Counted from the first letter of the stretch, positions 45,151 to 54,615 are shown. The stretch: 64,000 nucleotides of DNA from Alteromonas stellipolaris (GCF_001562115.1 NZ_CP013926.1:2170001-2234000); one strand, 5' to 3'. Notes: generated from the sequence alone by a model not told the origin. Numbers and translations: made by a program.

Positions 45151-46422
45151 CTAAATGTTAATACCGCGGTTTTTAGCCTTCTCTTTAATGTAAGGCTCCC
45201 AAGCCGCTGCATTACGACGTAGTGAGCGATCTTTCTTCGCTTCTTGTACGTGCTTAAACGCTGCTCTGAAATCACCTGCGTAGAAGTTCGCTTCCATTAG
45301 CGTAAAGTGAACTTTTTCAGGGTTTTCAACACCGCGCTCTAAAGCGTTATTTAACGCTTTAATCGCACCTTTATAATCTTCAGCAACTAACAACAAGGTA
45401 CCTTGCTTTCTGTAATGCTCAGGATCTGAACTCTTCGCGGCAGCTTTAGCGTAAAGCGTAGCTGCTTTGTCGTAGTTTTTAGCCTGGTGATATGCGTTAG
45501 CAATACTAGCTAGCATATCGGCATCATCTTCAAGCAAACCAGATTTAACGTGTTTTTCCAAAATTTGAGCAGCTTTAAAAGGCATGCCGTTTGTTTGGAA
45601 TAACTGAGATAACGTTTTAATCTCGTTTACTTTCTTAAGGTAACCTTGGATGTAAGCCATCTCGAACGTAGACAAACCTTTCTCGAAGTCTTCTACTGAA
45701 AGGTAGAAGAAACCAAGCTGAGTCCACCAACGTGGCTCCTCTGGGAAGTTGCGAACAAGTTCTTCAGCAACTGCCACTGTTTGAGGAAACATTTTACGTT
45801 CGTAGTAAGATGTTAGCTTTAACACATAAGGGTTTTTGTTCGGCTCATCATACAGAGCTATTGCTCTGTCAGCTGGCTCAATCATCTTATCTAATTGGCC
45901 TGCTTCATAATAAGCTTGCGCTAAACGGGTATAAACGTCTGCATCTTCTTTACACGTAAAGTCCATCCACGCGTTATACCATTTAATCGCATCAGTATAT
46001 TTGTTCTCTTGCATGTTCAAATCACCTAATAACTTAAGTGTTTGAGAATGCTCGAGATCATTCAATACTTTAGGTTCTACAGACTGGTTCAAATAACCAA
46101 GTGCTTTAGAGCCTTTACCTTCTTGTGCAGCTAATAAGTTACCAATAAAGCGATTTACATACGCTGCATCAAAATCTTCAGAAGGGTCAATTTCATATAG
46201 AATATTTAACGCTTCATCAACTTGATCTTCGTTGTAAAATTCAAATGCTTTTTGAACTTTTTTACCTGTACGCTCACCGACTAAGGTTGTTTTGGCTTTT
46301 TCATAACCAGGGCACATAACAGGTGAAGACTGTGCTAGTGCCGCTGGTGCAGAAAACACTGCACCGGCACCAAGCACTAAAGCAAATGCAGACATTTTGA
46401 ATTTATTTTTCATCATGATCAT
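45151..46422 (-). CDS. Periplasmic TPR protein of the TonB2 operon
   Basis: A 423-aa protein with a signal peptide (cleaved near ALAQ at about residue 31) and about eight tetratricopeptide-type helix pairs from residue 55 on (for example LKLLGDLNMQENKYTDAIKWY and LASIANAYHQAKNYDKAATLYAKA). The C-terminus is basic. Its ATG overlaps the stop of tonB as ATGA, so it is part of the energy-transduction operon and likely a periplasmic scaffold or sensor for it. In Vibrio and Shewanella TonB2-type operons a TPR gene often occupies this place. Confidence 0.86.
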   Translation of the reverse strand: MIMMKNKFKMSAFALVLGAGAVFSAPAALAQSSPVMCPGYEKAKTTLVGERTGKKVQKAFEFYNEDQVDEALNILYEIDPSEDFDAAYVNRFIGNLLAAQEGKGSKALGYLNQSVEPKVLNDLEHSQTLKLLGDLNMQENKYTDAIKWYNAWMDFTCKEDADVYTRLAQAYYEAGQLDKMIEPADRAIALYDEPNKNPYVLKLTSYYERKMFPQTVAVAEELVRNFPEEPRWWTQLGFFYLSVEDFEKGLSTFEMAYIQGYLKKVNEIKTLSQLFQTNGMPFKAAQILEKHVKSGLLEDDADMLASIANAYHQAKNYDKAATLYAKAAAKSSDPEHYRKQGTLLLVAEDYKGAIKALNNALERGVENPEKVHFTLMEANFYAGDFRAAFKHVQEAKKDRSLRRNAAAWEPYIKEKAKNRGINI

Positions 46423-47030
46423 TGCTCCAGTTTAAAGTCTAGCTGTACGAACATGCCAGTCTGCTTAACAGCTTTGCCGTCAACAATCTTAGGCTTGTAT
46501 TTCCACTTACGTAATGCACGTCGTGCCTCACGGTCGAATACACGCTTAGGTTCAGCTTCAATTACTTCGATGTCGTCTACACCACCAATTTCATTGATAG
46601 TGAAAGACAATCTTACCCATCCTTCACGGCCATCACGGGCTGCATCAGGTGGATATTTCGGATCGATACGAACGATTGGAGTAGCGTCGCCATCGCGCTG
46701 CATAGCGCCAACACCACCAATGTTTACACCAACACCACCAGTGTCAATAGCTGGGATTGCTAGGCTAAAGCCATCTGCATCCGGTTCAGCTGCTTCTGGC
46801 TCAACAAGCTCCATTTTAGGAGGCTGCTGAGGCGGAGGTGGAGGTGGAGGCGGAACACGTTGACGCGTTTGCGTCTGATCGTCTGGTTCCTGCATCACAA
46901 TATCGATTACCGGTGCTTCAGGTACTTCGTCCGCCGGTCTGGCTGAGTTTTCAATCAACTTAGCCATAAGTACGAACAGGGCAAATGCAACACCAGCACC
47001 TAAGAATATAGATACAATTATACGTAACAT
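46419..47030 (-). CDS. tonB: TonB energy-transducing protein (TonB2 type)
   Basis: A 203-aa protein with a short cytosolic start, one membrane anchor (about 5-27, FLGAGVAFALFVLMAKLI), a periplasmic Pro-rich stretch (RVPPPPPPPPQQPPKMELVEP, about 59-79) and a C-terminal TonB domain (about 120-203) with DPKYPPDAARDGREGWV and LRKWKYKPKIVDGKAV. The short spacer is typical of TonB2 rather than TonB1. It energises outer-membrane receptors, three of which are in this window. It overlaps the TPR gene by 4 bp. Confidence 0.93.
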   Translation of the reverse strand: MLRIIVSIFLGAGVAFALFVLMAKLIENSARPADEVPEAPVIDIVMQEPDDQTQTRQRVPPPPPPPPQQPPKMELVEPEAAEPDADGFSLAIPAIDTGGVGVNIGGVGAMQRDGDATPIVRIDPKYPPDAARDGREGWVRLSFTINEIGGVDDIEVIEAEPKRVFDREARRALRKWKYKPKIVDGKAVKQTGMFVQLDFKLEQ

Positions 47031-47031
47031 C

Positions 47032-47430
47032 TTAACCCCTTGCCGCTACCGAGACACGGTTAACGCCAGCGGCTTTAACCTGATCCATAATTTCCACTAC
47101 CAAACCATGCTTAGCTTTAACATCAGCCTGAATGATTACATAGTCAGTTGGCTGCTCGGTAAGCAGTCGTTCAATATTCGCTCTAACGCTGTCCGGCGCT
47201 ACTTCACGTTTATCTAACCAAACGCTTCCATCTTCTGTTACAGCTATGAAAATGTTTGCGTTCTTGTGAAGAACCGCCTGGCTCGCGTCGGGCTTATTAA
47301 CTTCAATCCCTGCTTCTTTAACGAAAACAGTGGTAACGATAAAGAAGATCAGCATGATAAACACGATATCCAACATGGGTGTCATGTCAATCTGTGCGTC
47401 TTCTTCCTCGATTCTGACTTTTCGAGCCAT
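47032..47430 (-). CDS. exbD: ExbD biopolymer transport protein
   Basis: A 132-aa inner-membrane protein with one helix (about 17-39). The conserved aspartate sits in MTPMLDIVFIMLIFF (Asp21). The periplasmic domain has TEQPTDYVIIQADVKAKHGLV. It forms the proton channel with ExbB and drives TonB. It is directly before tonB (1-bp gap). Confidence 0.93.
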   Translation of the reverse strand: MARKVRIEEEDAQIDMTPMLDIVFIMLIFFIVTTVFVKEAGIEVNKPDASQAVLHKNANIFIAVTEDGSVWLDKREVAPDSVRANIERLLTEQPTDYVIIQADVKAKHGLVVEIMDQVKAAGVNRVSVAARG

Positions 47431-47441
47431 AATATCTCTCT

Positions 47442-47966
47442 CTAATGATGTGGCAGGCTATCAACTAACCCTTCGCGTGCCAGCTTCACTTTCGCTTCAA
47501 GACGAGAACTGATGAACAGTCCAGAAAGCGCGGCTACCATTCCGGCCATAGTCGGAACTGTTGCCATGGAGATACCAGCAGCCATTAAACGTGCATTGCT
47601 GGTGCCTTGTGTCGCCATCGTCTCGAAAACACCGATCATACCGGTTACTGTTCCCAGTAGCCCGATTAACGGACACATTGCAATAATGGTGCGAATAATC
47701 AGCATTCTTGCGTTCAGGTCATCTGACGCTTGAGAAATCCACGCGTCACGGATTCTATGCGCATACCAAGATGTGGTATCTGCTCGGGCATCCCAATTTT
47801 TGATGATGTTTTTCTTCACCGTTGGAAAGACCGAGGTTAAATACCAATAACGCTCAATCATTAAAACCCACATGAGAAAGAGCGCGGCAGCAACGAAATA
47901 AAGTACGTCACCACCGGTAGCGATAAAATCCCTGACCGATTCTATTAATCCAATCAGGTAATTCAT
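47442..47966 (-). CDS. exbB: ExbB proton channel subunit (MotA/TolQ/ExbB family)
   Basis: A 174-aa protein with three membrane helices (about 19-37, 100-120 and 135-155). The conserved GLLGTVTGMIGVFETMA region and TVPTMAGMVAALSGLFISSRLE are ExbB/TolQ landmarks. It pairs with ExbD. It starts 1 bp after the ttpC stop. Confidence 0.93.
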   Translation of the reverse strand: MNYLIGLIESVRDFIATGGDVLYFVAAALFLMWVLMIERYWYLTSVFPTVKKNIIKNWDARADTTSWYAHRIRDAWISQASDDLNARMLIIRTIIAMCPLIGLLGTVTGMIGVFETMATQGTSNARLMAAGISMATVPTMAGMVAALSGLFISSRLEAKVKLAREGLVDSLPHH

Positions 47967-47967
47967 T

Positions 47968-49326
47968 CTACACTCTCTCCGACTCTGAATGAGCTGCTAC
48001 GATACCTGCAGTTTGCTCATCAAGAATGTGGATGATTGATTTGCTACGTGAAGCTACGATGCTGTGAGTAAGAATCAGTGGCAATGCCGCGATAATACCT
48101 TGAGCCGTAGTTACAAGCGCCATAGAGATACTGCCAGCCATCATACGAGGGTCGCCTGTACCGAACAATGTGATTGTTTGGAACGTCGCGATCATACCTA
48201 GTACCGTACCTAGTAGACCTAGTAGAGGTGCGATTGCTGCGAAGATCTTGATTACGTTAATGCCGCTTTCGATACGTGGAAGTTCACGTAAAATAGCTTC
48301 ATCAAGTTTAAGTTCTAAGTTTTCTGCATCAGCTGCTTTGTTCTCTTGGTAAACTTTCAAGATACGACCTAAAGGGTTGCCATCTGAAGGGTTACCTGGG
48401 TTTTTAAGCTGTGAACGCATTTTACCAGCAACTACTGTAAGCGTAATTAGCTTGTAAAGACCGATAAGTAGACCAATCGCTAGCATTACAGTGATTGTGT
48501 AACCTACTACACCACCTGCATGATAACGCTCAGACATAGTCGCTTTTTGCTTTAACAGACCAAGGATTGCACCTTGAGAAGGGTCAGCGTAGAAAGGAAC
48601 CATACCTGAAGTTGCTGCGATTAAATCGTCAGCTGAACCTACAAAGCGGCTATCTGGTTGGCGACCTAGAGGCTGAACAATTTCGTTTTCAGCATCATAA
48701 GTTAGGTAACCGTCTTCACCTACAAGGTTGAAAGTACCGATACGAACAACTTCTTGCTGTGAAGAACCGCCGTCAAGGTTAACAACTTCTGTAGTGAAAC
48801 GAACTGTTTCGCCACCTTCAGTCATTTCTTTCTGTAGAGCAAACCAAAGGTCTTCTAGTTCTTGAATGTTAGGAAGACCTTTAGAGTCTTCTGCCATTCC
48901 AGCTAGGAACTCACCACGGCCTGGGAATTGAGCACTAACGATTGATGTAGCAACACGGCCATAAGCTTCTGAAGACGCTTGACGAACCACACCGAACATC
49001 TCACCAAGTGTACCAGTTGCCTGGTCAAGCTCAGCGGCTTTTTCGTTAAGCGTTACTTCGTTGTCAGAGAATTGTTGTTGAAGACGGTCACCACGACCCT
49101 GTTCAGCTTTCAATTCAGATTCTGCTTTACGAAGAAGCGCTTGCTTGTCTGCACGAGCAGATTGAAACTCTGCTTCACGCTGCTTGTTGATACGTGTTTC
49201 AGAAACACGGTTATCCTGAACTTGGTCTAAAAGTTCCTTAAGGCTCTTTGCTTCCTGAGCCTGAGCTCCGGTTGCTACAACCGCAAGAGTGGCAGCGGTT
49301 AAAAGAGATTTGAATACTGGTTTCAT
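47968..49326 (-). CDS. ttpC: TtpC-like protein (ExbB domain with periplasmic coiled-coil extension)
   Basis: A 452-aa fourth component of TonB2-type systems. A signal sequence (MKPVFKSLLTAATLAVVATGAQA) is followed by a long coiled coil (about 33-110), a periplasmic domain (to about 255), one helix (about 275-297) and a MotA/TolQ/ExbB domain (about 330-445) with GLLGTVLGMIATFQTITLF and ALVTTAQGIIAALPLIL. In Vibrio, TtpC is needed for TonB2 function. The longest frame begins two codons earlier with TTG; the ATG at 49326 has GGAG at good spacing. Confidence 0.88.
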   Translation of the reverse strand: MKPVFKSLLTAATLAVVATGAQAQEAKSLKELLDQVQDNRVSETRINKQREAEFQSARADKQALLRKAESELKAEQGRGDRLQQQFSDNEVTLNEKAAELDQATGTLGEMFGVVRQASSEAYGRVATSIVSAQFPGRGEFLAGMAEDSKGLPNIQELEDLWFALQKEMTEGGETVRFTTEVVNLDGGSSQQEVVRIGTFNLVGEDGYLTYDAENEIVQPLGRQPDSRFVGSADDLIAATSGMVPFYADPSQGAILGLLKQKATMSERYHAGGVVGYTITVMLAIGLLIGLYKLITLTVVAGKMRSQLKNPGNPSDGNPLGRILKVYQENKAADAENLELKLDEAILRELPRIESGINVIKIFAAIAPLLGLLGTVLGMIATFQTITLFGTGDPRMMAGSISMALVTTAQGIIAALPLILTHSIVASRSKSIIHILDEQTAGIVAAHSESERV

Positions 49327-49332
49327 TAACAA

Positions 49333-50103
49333 TTACTCCGCTGCACTAATTGGTAGTTTGATCAGGTCCGCAGGAATGACGTTATTAGCCATTTTAACTG
49401 CGTCAACAACTGAAGACAGATATTCGTCGCCAAGTTGCTCCCATGCGCGGCTTTCATTGTTCCATGCCCAAGCGTGTTCTTGATCAAGAGACAATGCAAC
49501 TAGTGCAGTACGACCTAGGTTAAAGAAGTCAACAGTCACTTCAGTGCCGTTGCTATCGATAGTACCTTGGTAAGAGTTGATCTTAGTGCCGTACTCAACT
49601 TCAACCAAGTATGCTTCGATTACTTGGCGGAACTGTTCTGAAACAGTTACGTTAGAGTTAGACATAACATCACGTAAACGCTGAACACGCTCTAGACGCT
49701 CGTCTAAGTGAATAGGACGGTCAAGTTTGATGAATTTCTCAAGACTATCGATCATGCGGAACATAAGAGGAACGATGCCCTGCTTAGTTTGCTCGATGCT
49801 GTCAATCTGACGTTGCAAAGAGTCAATTCCACGTTGTTGATCTGCTACAAGACTCGCAATGTAGTCATTGTATATTTTGAGGTTTTCTGTCTCATCTACT
49901 GTTTGACGATACTCAACCAGTAATTCTTGAGACTGTTCAAACAACGTGTTGATTTTTTCCTGAGATTTCGCTGCAGCCGCGTGGATTTTCGCTTCTTCTT
50001 TATGAAGGTCATCAAGCGTATCTGCAGAGACTGCACTACCTGTTAGTGCGAAAGCACCGATAACAGTAGAAGCAATAAGAGTTCTCTTGCTCATTTTGGA
50101 CAT
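49333..50103 (-). CDS. DUF3450 periplasmic protein of the TonB2 operon
   Basis: About 256 aa. A signal peptide (cleaved near VSAD) is followed by a helical, coiled-coil region (about 30-105: EEAKIHAAAAKSQEKINTLFEQ) and an alpha/beta C-terminal part with GTIDSNGTEVTVDFFNLGRTALVALSLD. This is the DUF3450 family, regularly first in TtpC-ExbB-ExbD-TonB operons. A TTG three codons upstream extends the frame, but the ATG at 50103 with GGGAAC just before it is preferred. Function unknown; it may contact TtpC in the periplasm. Confidence 0.86.
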   Translation of the reverse strand: MSKMSKRTLIASTVIGAFALTGSAVSADTLDDLHKEEAKIHAAAAKSQEKINTLFEQSQELLVEYRQTVDETENLKIYNDYIASLVADQQRGIDSLQRQIDSIEQTKQGIVPLMFRMIDSLEKFIKLDRPIHLDERLERVQRLRDVMSNSNVTVSEQFRQVIEAYLVEVEYGTKINSYQGTIDSNGTEVTVDFFNLGRTALVALSLDQEHAWAWNNESRAWEQLGDEYLSSVVDAVKMANNVIPADLIKLPISAAE

Positions 50104-50754
50104 AGTTCCCAACCAAATTTCTTATTTGAATCCTCGCCGATAAAGGAAAACAGTTCGGGCAAGGGGCGTATTAAACTTTCACAATTATGTTTTAGGAATG
50201 TAGTACGGACCTTAGCTTCCAGTACTACGAACGTATTATACTCACACGGATTACAGCACTGAGTCAAGTAACACCCTGTTTACACCAAGTAGATTTTTCA
50301 TCATCTGTTTAATATACGTTCGAATTCTCCTGCAGAATTCATTCCAACGTACAAATAACTGGCAGATACGGGGTGTTTTTTTTGTCTATGAGCAAAAATA
50401 AACCCTTTTTTTACTTAGCGTTATATCAAAATTTTGAGGTGAAACGCCGCAATTTCATTCAAAGTCTGATACAAGGTTCAACTTCGTTACTTAAGATTCA
50501 AAGTAATCACTTTTTGTTAACTTCTCATGGCCATAATTTGCTGGGCAAACCATAAAACGAAAGCACATGCAGTATTCCTACAGATGAAAGGTTTCATTTT
50601 GGTGCAGCAATTCACTAAATGTTATCGCCATGCCACATTTAAGATGTAAGCGCTCTTTTTCTTAATTGGATTTTTGCCGTCTATAGGTGTTAGGTATAAT
50701 TGCTAAACGCTATAGGATAAACTAAATAAAAAAATGAATTATCGGGATTAATTT
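50104..50754. other. Divergent intergenic region, no supported gene
   Basis: 651 bp between the TonB2 operon and a plus-strand 2OG oxygenase. It holds their promoters, which I could not place with confidence, a GTAGTAC-N15-GTACTAC inverted repeat (about 50201-50229) and AT-rich DNA. A 60-codon plus frame at 50373-50555 has no ribosome binding site or recognisable sequence and is not called. Confidence 0.5.
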
Positions 50755-51315
50755 ATGACGTATGAAGCTACACATTCCGTATCAATAGACAATAAACCAC
50801 TTTGGATTTTTGACGGCTTATGCTCTTCGCAAGAAGCACAGGGGATTTTTAATGGTTTGGAAGCTAGTGCTTTCAAACGCAATGAAATTGCACGTCCCGA
50901 TACGAAAGAGTTTCGCCATTGGGCAGTTAATCTATCAGGCGCTCAAATACAAAGCCTACCCGTCTACAACCGCGCCATAAGTGCGGTGCAAGCCCTTACT
51001 GGCAAAACATATAAAGCGTATAGAGGCTACGTAAATCACGCTTCTTTCGGTGACATGCTTTTTACTCACACTGATTGCATGCCTGGCGCTGACGAATTAA
51101 CTGTACTCGTTTATATTTCGCCTACGTGGGATATAGAATGGGGTGGAGAAACCATGTTTTTCAATGAACATGATGATTGCTTATTCGCGTGTACACCAAA
51201 ACCCGGTCGAGTCAGTATCTTCCATGGTGCCATTAAACATGTAGGCAGACCGCCTAACCGTATCTGTTACACACCAAGGTATACATTGGCGTTTAAACTT
51301 GAATTGGCCAGCTAA
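50755..51315 (+). CDS. 2OG-Fe(II) oxygenase, prolyl-4-hydroxylase-like
   Basis: A 186-aa soluble protein. The 2OG-oxygenase double-stranded helix is seen as LFTHTDCMPGADELTVLVYISPTWDIEWGGET (His-x-Asp), GRVSIFHGAIKHVG (distal His) and RICYTPRYTLAFKLE (2OG-binding Arg). This is the P4H/2OG-FeII_Oxy_3 type, which hydroxylates amino-acid side chains in peptides. It is convergent with a TPR-2OG oxygenase and is the plus-strand member of the oxygenase cluster. Confidence 0.8.
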   Translation: MTYEATHSVSIDNKPLWIFDGLCSSQEAQGIFNGLEASAFKRNEIARPDTKEFRHWAVNLSGAQIQSLPVYNRAISAVQALTGKTYKAYRGYVNHASFGDMLFTHTDCMPGADELTVLVYISPTWDIEWGGETMFFNEHDDCLFACTPKPGRVSIFHGAIKHVGRPPNRICYTPRYTLAFKLELAS

Positions 51316-51416
51316 TCATTAGTGCTATTTATTCACTGTGAAGACAGGCACCTGAACGTTAAAGGCGTTTACCCAAAGTAGCATAGGCATCGCTCTGTTT
51401 AATCAAACATCCCAAG

Positions 51417-53219
51417 CTAATGACTTGGGATGATATCAAATGCAACCGTGAGTCTAGCGGTACTGCTCGTAAATGCATTGGTTCCATGCCACATGTATGA
51501 AGGAAACAAGACAAGATTACCCGACTTCGGCTTCACTGCAAAGTCTCCTTCAAAATTTTGATTTGCTATGTCAGCTCTACCGAAAGTTAGCCAACCTTCG
51601 CCATTGTTGTGAACCGCGTTAGGAACATCTACATAATACACGCCACTCAACCACCCCTCAGGATGATAATGGGAACGATGATATCCATCGGTACGTAACT
51701 TTACAGACCAAGAACCCTTAAATGTTAGATCCTTACTTAAACGAGATAAGAAAGGATGTTTTCTATCTTTGCTTTGCAACTCTATGAACTCTTGAGCTCT
51801 TTCTAAAATGAGACTCGACAGCGTGTTTATTACTTCGTTCTTTCCATCAAAGAGATTTTCATAGGTCTGAGTACCATTTCTTAATGATTGCCCGATTGGA
51901 TGGCGTTCATTTTGGTGCAAAGCTTCTAGCACGTCACGTAATTCATCATTTAAGTTCTGTCTCTTCTCTTTGCTCGGAAGCACTGGCATTACGGCCAATA
52001 ATTGCTGATAGTTACACAGCCAATGATATTTATTTTCTTCATTTAACAGGCAATAGCAGGTAGAAAGCATGGTCCACCACCCCTGATTACGCGGCTCTTG
52101 TTTCACTAATTTTGAAAATTTTGTGAGGGCTTCTTTTGCTCTACCTAAACTTAGTAAGGTATATCCCGCCTCACTCTCAAGTCCTATGGTATTGTTTATT
52201 TTTAGCTTTTCGCCTTTCTCAACATAGTCTAGCGATGCGTCATAGTCCCCTAACTCTCGATGTACGCGTGCTTTATATATATACAAATCGAGATTAGAAC
52301 GTAATAGGTGTTCTTGACTATTAAGTACATCAAGCGCTTTTTGAAATTGGTCTGCCCGAACTAATAGCTTTATGTAGGCTAAGACAAATGCCGCATTAGC
52401 ATCTTCATGATTGATATGAGGCTCGATATACTCAAAAGGAGATTCAACACCTTCTTCCCATAAAAAAGCAGCGAGCTCTTCTTGTGCTGTCCAATCTAAG
52501 GGGGTTAATGATACTGCGTCGATAAAACACTGTTTGGCTTCTTCGCGGCGATTTAGTAACACCAAAGTTGCAGCTAAATTTCGTCGTAAAGTACTGTTAG
52601 TCGGTTGTAGCTTTATTGCGGCTTCAAAACGCTCAGCTGACGCTTTAAAGTTATTATCCCGTCTTAGCACGTTACCTAAATTATTTAATGCAACAACGTT
52701 TGCTGGGTCTCGTTCTAATACAGACGTTAAACACTTTTGTGCTTTTTCTAAAGCGCCCAAGTTAGTGTGTATATCTGCAAGATGAATGCTTGCCTGGCTA
52801 TACGTCGGCTTTTTACGAATCACATCGACAAAGATGCTTTCAGCTTCATTAAATAAGCCAACTTCTTTATACGCTCTGGCAAGATTATATTTAACTTCTA
52901 TATCAAGAGGGTTTGCTGACAGAGCTTTTTTAAATGATTGCACCGCATTTTTTGCCTTCCCCAGTTCCAGCTGTGTGGTACCCAAGCTGTTGAGTAATTG
53001 AGGGCTTCCTTTGAATGTTTTTAGCCCTTTTATGACTACTGATTCTGCGCGCGTTCCATTTCCCACCTTCCGAAGGGCGCTTGAATATACCTGAATAGCA
53101 ACAGGATCAAGCTTTAAGATGGTATTGTTGGCTTCTATAAATTGTATAACGTAGTTGAACTTTCCTTGTTGAAAAGCATTAACAACTTGCCGTAATAAAA
53201 CCATTTTATCAACCGCCAT
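51417..53219 (-). CDS. TPR-repeat protein with C-terminal 2OG-Fe(II) oxygenase domain
   Basis: A 600-aa fusion. Residues 1 to about 420 are TPR helices (for example PQLLNSLGTTQLELGKAKNA and VVALNNLGNVLRRDNNFKAS). Residues about 455-600 are a 2OG-FeII_Oxy_5-type domain with SHYHPEGWLSGVYYV (His517/His519), GWLTFGRAD, LVLFPSYMWHGT (His578) and RLTVAFD (Arg589). The TPR part probably holds a peptide substrate. It starts 2 bp after the Asp/Asn hydroxylase gene and is cotranscribed with it. Confidence 0.83.
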   Translation of the reverse strand: MAVDKMVLLRQVVNAFQQGKFNYVIQFIEANNTILKLDPVAIQVYSSALRKVGNGTRAESVVIKGLKTFKGSPQLLNSLGTTQLELGKAKNAVQSFKKALSANPLDIEVKYNLARAYKEVGLFNEAESIFVDVIRKKPTYSQASIHLADIHTNLGALEKAQKCLTSVLERDPANVVALNNLGNVLRRDNNFKASAERFEAAIKLQPTNSTLRRNLAATLVLLNRREEAKQCFIDAVSLTPLDWTAQEELAAFLWEEGVESPFEYIEPHINHEDANAAFVLAYIKLLVRADQFQKALDVLNSQEHLLRSNLDLYIYKARVHRELGDYDASLDYVEKGEKLKINNTIGLESEAGYTLLSLGRAKEALTKFSKLVKQEPRNQGWWTMLSTCYCLLNEENKYHWLCNYQQLLAVMPVLPSKEKRQNLNDELRDVLEALHQNERHPIGQSLRNGTQTYENLFDGKNEVINTLSSLILERAQEFIELQSKDRKHPFLSRLSKDLTFKGSWSVKLRTDGYHRSHYHPEGWLSGVYYVDVPNAVHNNGEGWLTFGRADIANQNFEGDFAVKPKSGNLVLFPSYMWHGTNAFTSSTARLTVAFDIIPSH

Positions 53220-53221
53220 AA

Positions 53222-54196
53222 CTACCCTAAGCCACGATCTAAATTCATAAGCTTACCAGCCCCTTCGTTCCATTTAGATAATATGGACATAAACTGGGTT
53301 ATTGCTTGCCTTTCATTGAGAGACAATGACGGATTCCAAACATCAAGTATTAATACTGCCCGCTCTTTGTCCGATAAATTAGACGCGGAATGTACGAAGC
53401 TATCGTCAAAAACCAAATGTTTATTAGACTCACACCAATGAAAAGTTTCCCCCCCGACCGTTAAGCTTGCTTTTTCACTAACCTGCAAGGGAATGTGGAC
53501 AGTCAGCTTACAATTTGAAATCCCGTAATGCGGCGGTATGTAAGCACCAGCTTTAAGCACCGAAAGAAACATCTCTGGGGCATGCGGAGGACAAAAGGCT
53601 AAAGGTGCGTTATCAAGCACACTACTTAACGGCACAGATAAATCCTGCATTGCTTTGCAGCGTTTACCTTCCTTTAACAGATGAGTAGATAGCCATTCAT
53701 CACGTAGTTTATTCCATGTCTCAGTGGCTGGTACATTATCAAACTCACCGACATATTTAACTTCTGCACGTTTCCCGATGTTGAGTAGTTCATCTTCATG
53801 ACCTTGAAGTTTATCTATCCAATCGGTTAACCCATCAATTTCACTTGCATCGTAAAAGGGTTTACTCGGTAAATCAGGAATGTAAAAGAAACTCGGTTGC
53901 TGAAGTTTATTTTGAAAAGGGTGGAATTCGAGGCCAAAAAAGAGCGCGAGGGATTTTTTCAATCTCGGTGACACTGACTCCATGAATTGAAGCCGAGTAT
54001 AGCCATCTCTTCGAGCTAAGTTAGCTGCATTTTTAATATGAGAAAAACGTGGCCGCGTCATTTCTCCTGATTTGGGGTCAAGATAATCTGAATTTTGACT
54101 ATTTAACGTAACATATAAGGAAAGTGCTTGGTCAAAATGTCCTTTCGATAACATTTTCTCAATTTCATCGAGGGTCGATTTATATAAAGGTGTCAT
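53222..54196 (-). CDS. Aspartyl/asparaginyl beta-hydroxylase-like oxygenase
   Basis: A 324-aa protein. The N-terminal about 100 residues are helical and unassigned. The C-terminal part is of the Asp_Arg_Hydrox family: MFLSVLKAGAYIPPHYGISNCKLTVHIPLQV (first His), GGETFHWCESNKHLVFDDSFVHSASNLS (distal His) and a following RAVLILDVWNP (2OG-binding Arg). Relatives hydroxylate Asp, Asn or the free amino acids. It is directly upstream of the TPR-2OG gene. Confidence 0.82.
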   Translation of the reverse strand: MTPLYKSTLDEIEKMLSKGHFDQALSLYVTLNSQNSDYLDPKSGEMTRPRFSHIKNAANLARRDGYTRLQFMESVSPRLKKSLALFFGLEFHPFQNKLQQPSFFYIPDLPSKPFYDASEIDGLTDWIDKLQGHEDELLNIGKRAEVKYVGEFDNVPATETWNKLRDEWLSTHLLKEGKRCKAMQDLSVPLSSVLDNAPLAFCPPHAPEMFLSVLKAGAYIPPHYGISNCKLTVHIPLQVSEKASLTVGGETFHWCESNKHLVFDDSFVHSASNLSDKERAVLILDVWNPSLSLNERQAITQFMSILSKWNEGAGKLMNLDRGLG

Positions 54197-54249
54197 TGAA
54201 AACCTGAGGTAAAAGGAGCTGCGTAAAAACGTCAGCTCCGTTTATTATT

Positions 54250-54531
54250 CTAATTGTCTGAACCTGATGTTTCGGTACCACGTTGCATACGTATCCAACC
54301 TTCTCGAGACGCTTCTTCCATACGTTCTCTTTCTTCTACTGTATAACAAACACGACGCATCATGTTAGAACCAATTCGCTTTTCCATTTTACAAATTTGA
54401 TCATCACGCTCTTGATTGCTAGCTATCTCTTCAGTTTTATTGGTAGCTACTGCTGCAGTTTTATTACTTGTAGAGCCGCAACCCACCAAAGTGGCAGAAA
54501 TAGCAAGACTGACTAAAATCGTTTTAAACAT
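54250..54531 (-). CDS. Small lipoprotein with a conserved Cys-pair motif
   Basis: A 93-aa protein: signal peptide and lipobox LVGC (Cys18), a Ser/Thr/Asn linker, then ICKMEKRIGSNMMRRVCY and VEERERMEEASREGWIRM. Two cysteines (in ICK and RVC) about 15 apart with charged helices are the pattern of a widespread small lipoprotein family of unknown function. It may be outer-membrane anchored. It is the second gene of the P4H-lipoprotein-hydroxylase run. Confidence 0.72.
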   Translation of the reverse strand: MFKTILVSLAISATLVGCGSTSNKTAAVATNKTEEIASNQERDDQICKMEKRIGSNMMRRVCYTVEERERMEEASREGWIRMQRGTETSGSDN

Positions 54532-54555
54532 TTATAAATCCTTATTCAAAGTTTA

Positions 54556-54615
54556 TTGGGTTAAAGTTCCGTAGGTTAAAGTACCGTAGGTTTAATTTCC
54601 GTGGGTTAAAATACC
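54556..54615. repeat. Four 15-bp tandem repeats at the 3' end of the P4H gene
   Basis: On the minus strand the units read GGTATTTTAACCCAC, GGAAATTAAACCTAC, GGTACTTTAACCTAC and GGAACTTTAACCCAA. Read in the P4H frame they encode GILTH, GN-stop, GTLTY, GTLTQ. The current stop lies in the second unit; the last two units remain in frame behind it and end at a TAA. Confidence 0.85.

Noticed and set aside
50201..50229. GTAGTAC-N15-GTACTAC inverted repeat
   Set aside because: Short arms with a long gap; expected by chance in this much sequence.
50373..50555. 60-aa plus-strand frame in an intergenic region
   Set aside because: No RBS, no recognised sequence, AT-rich; more likely chance.
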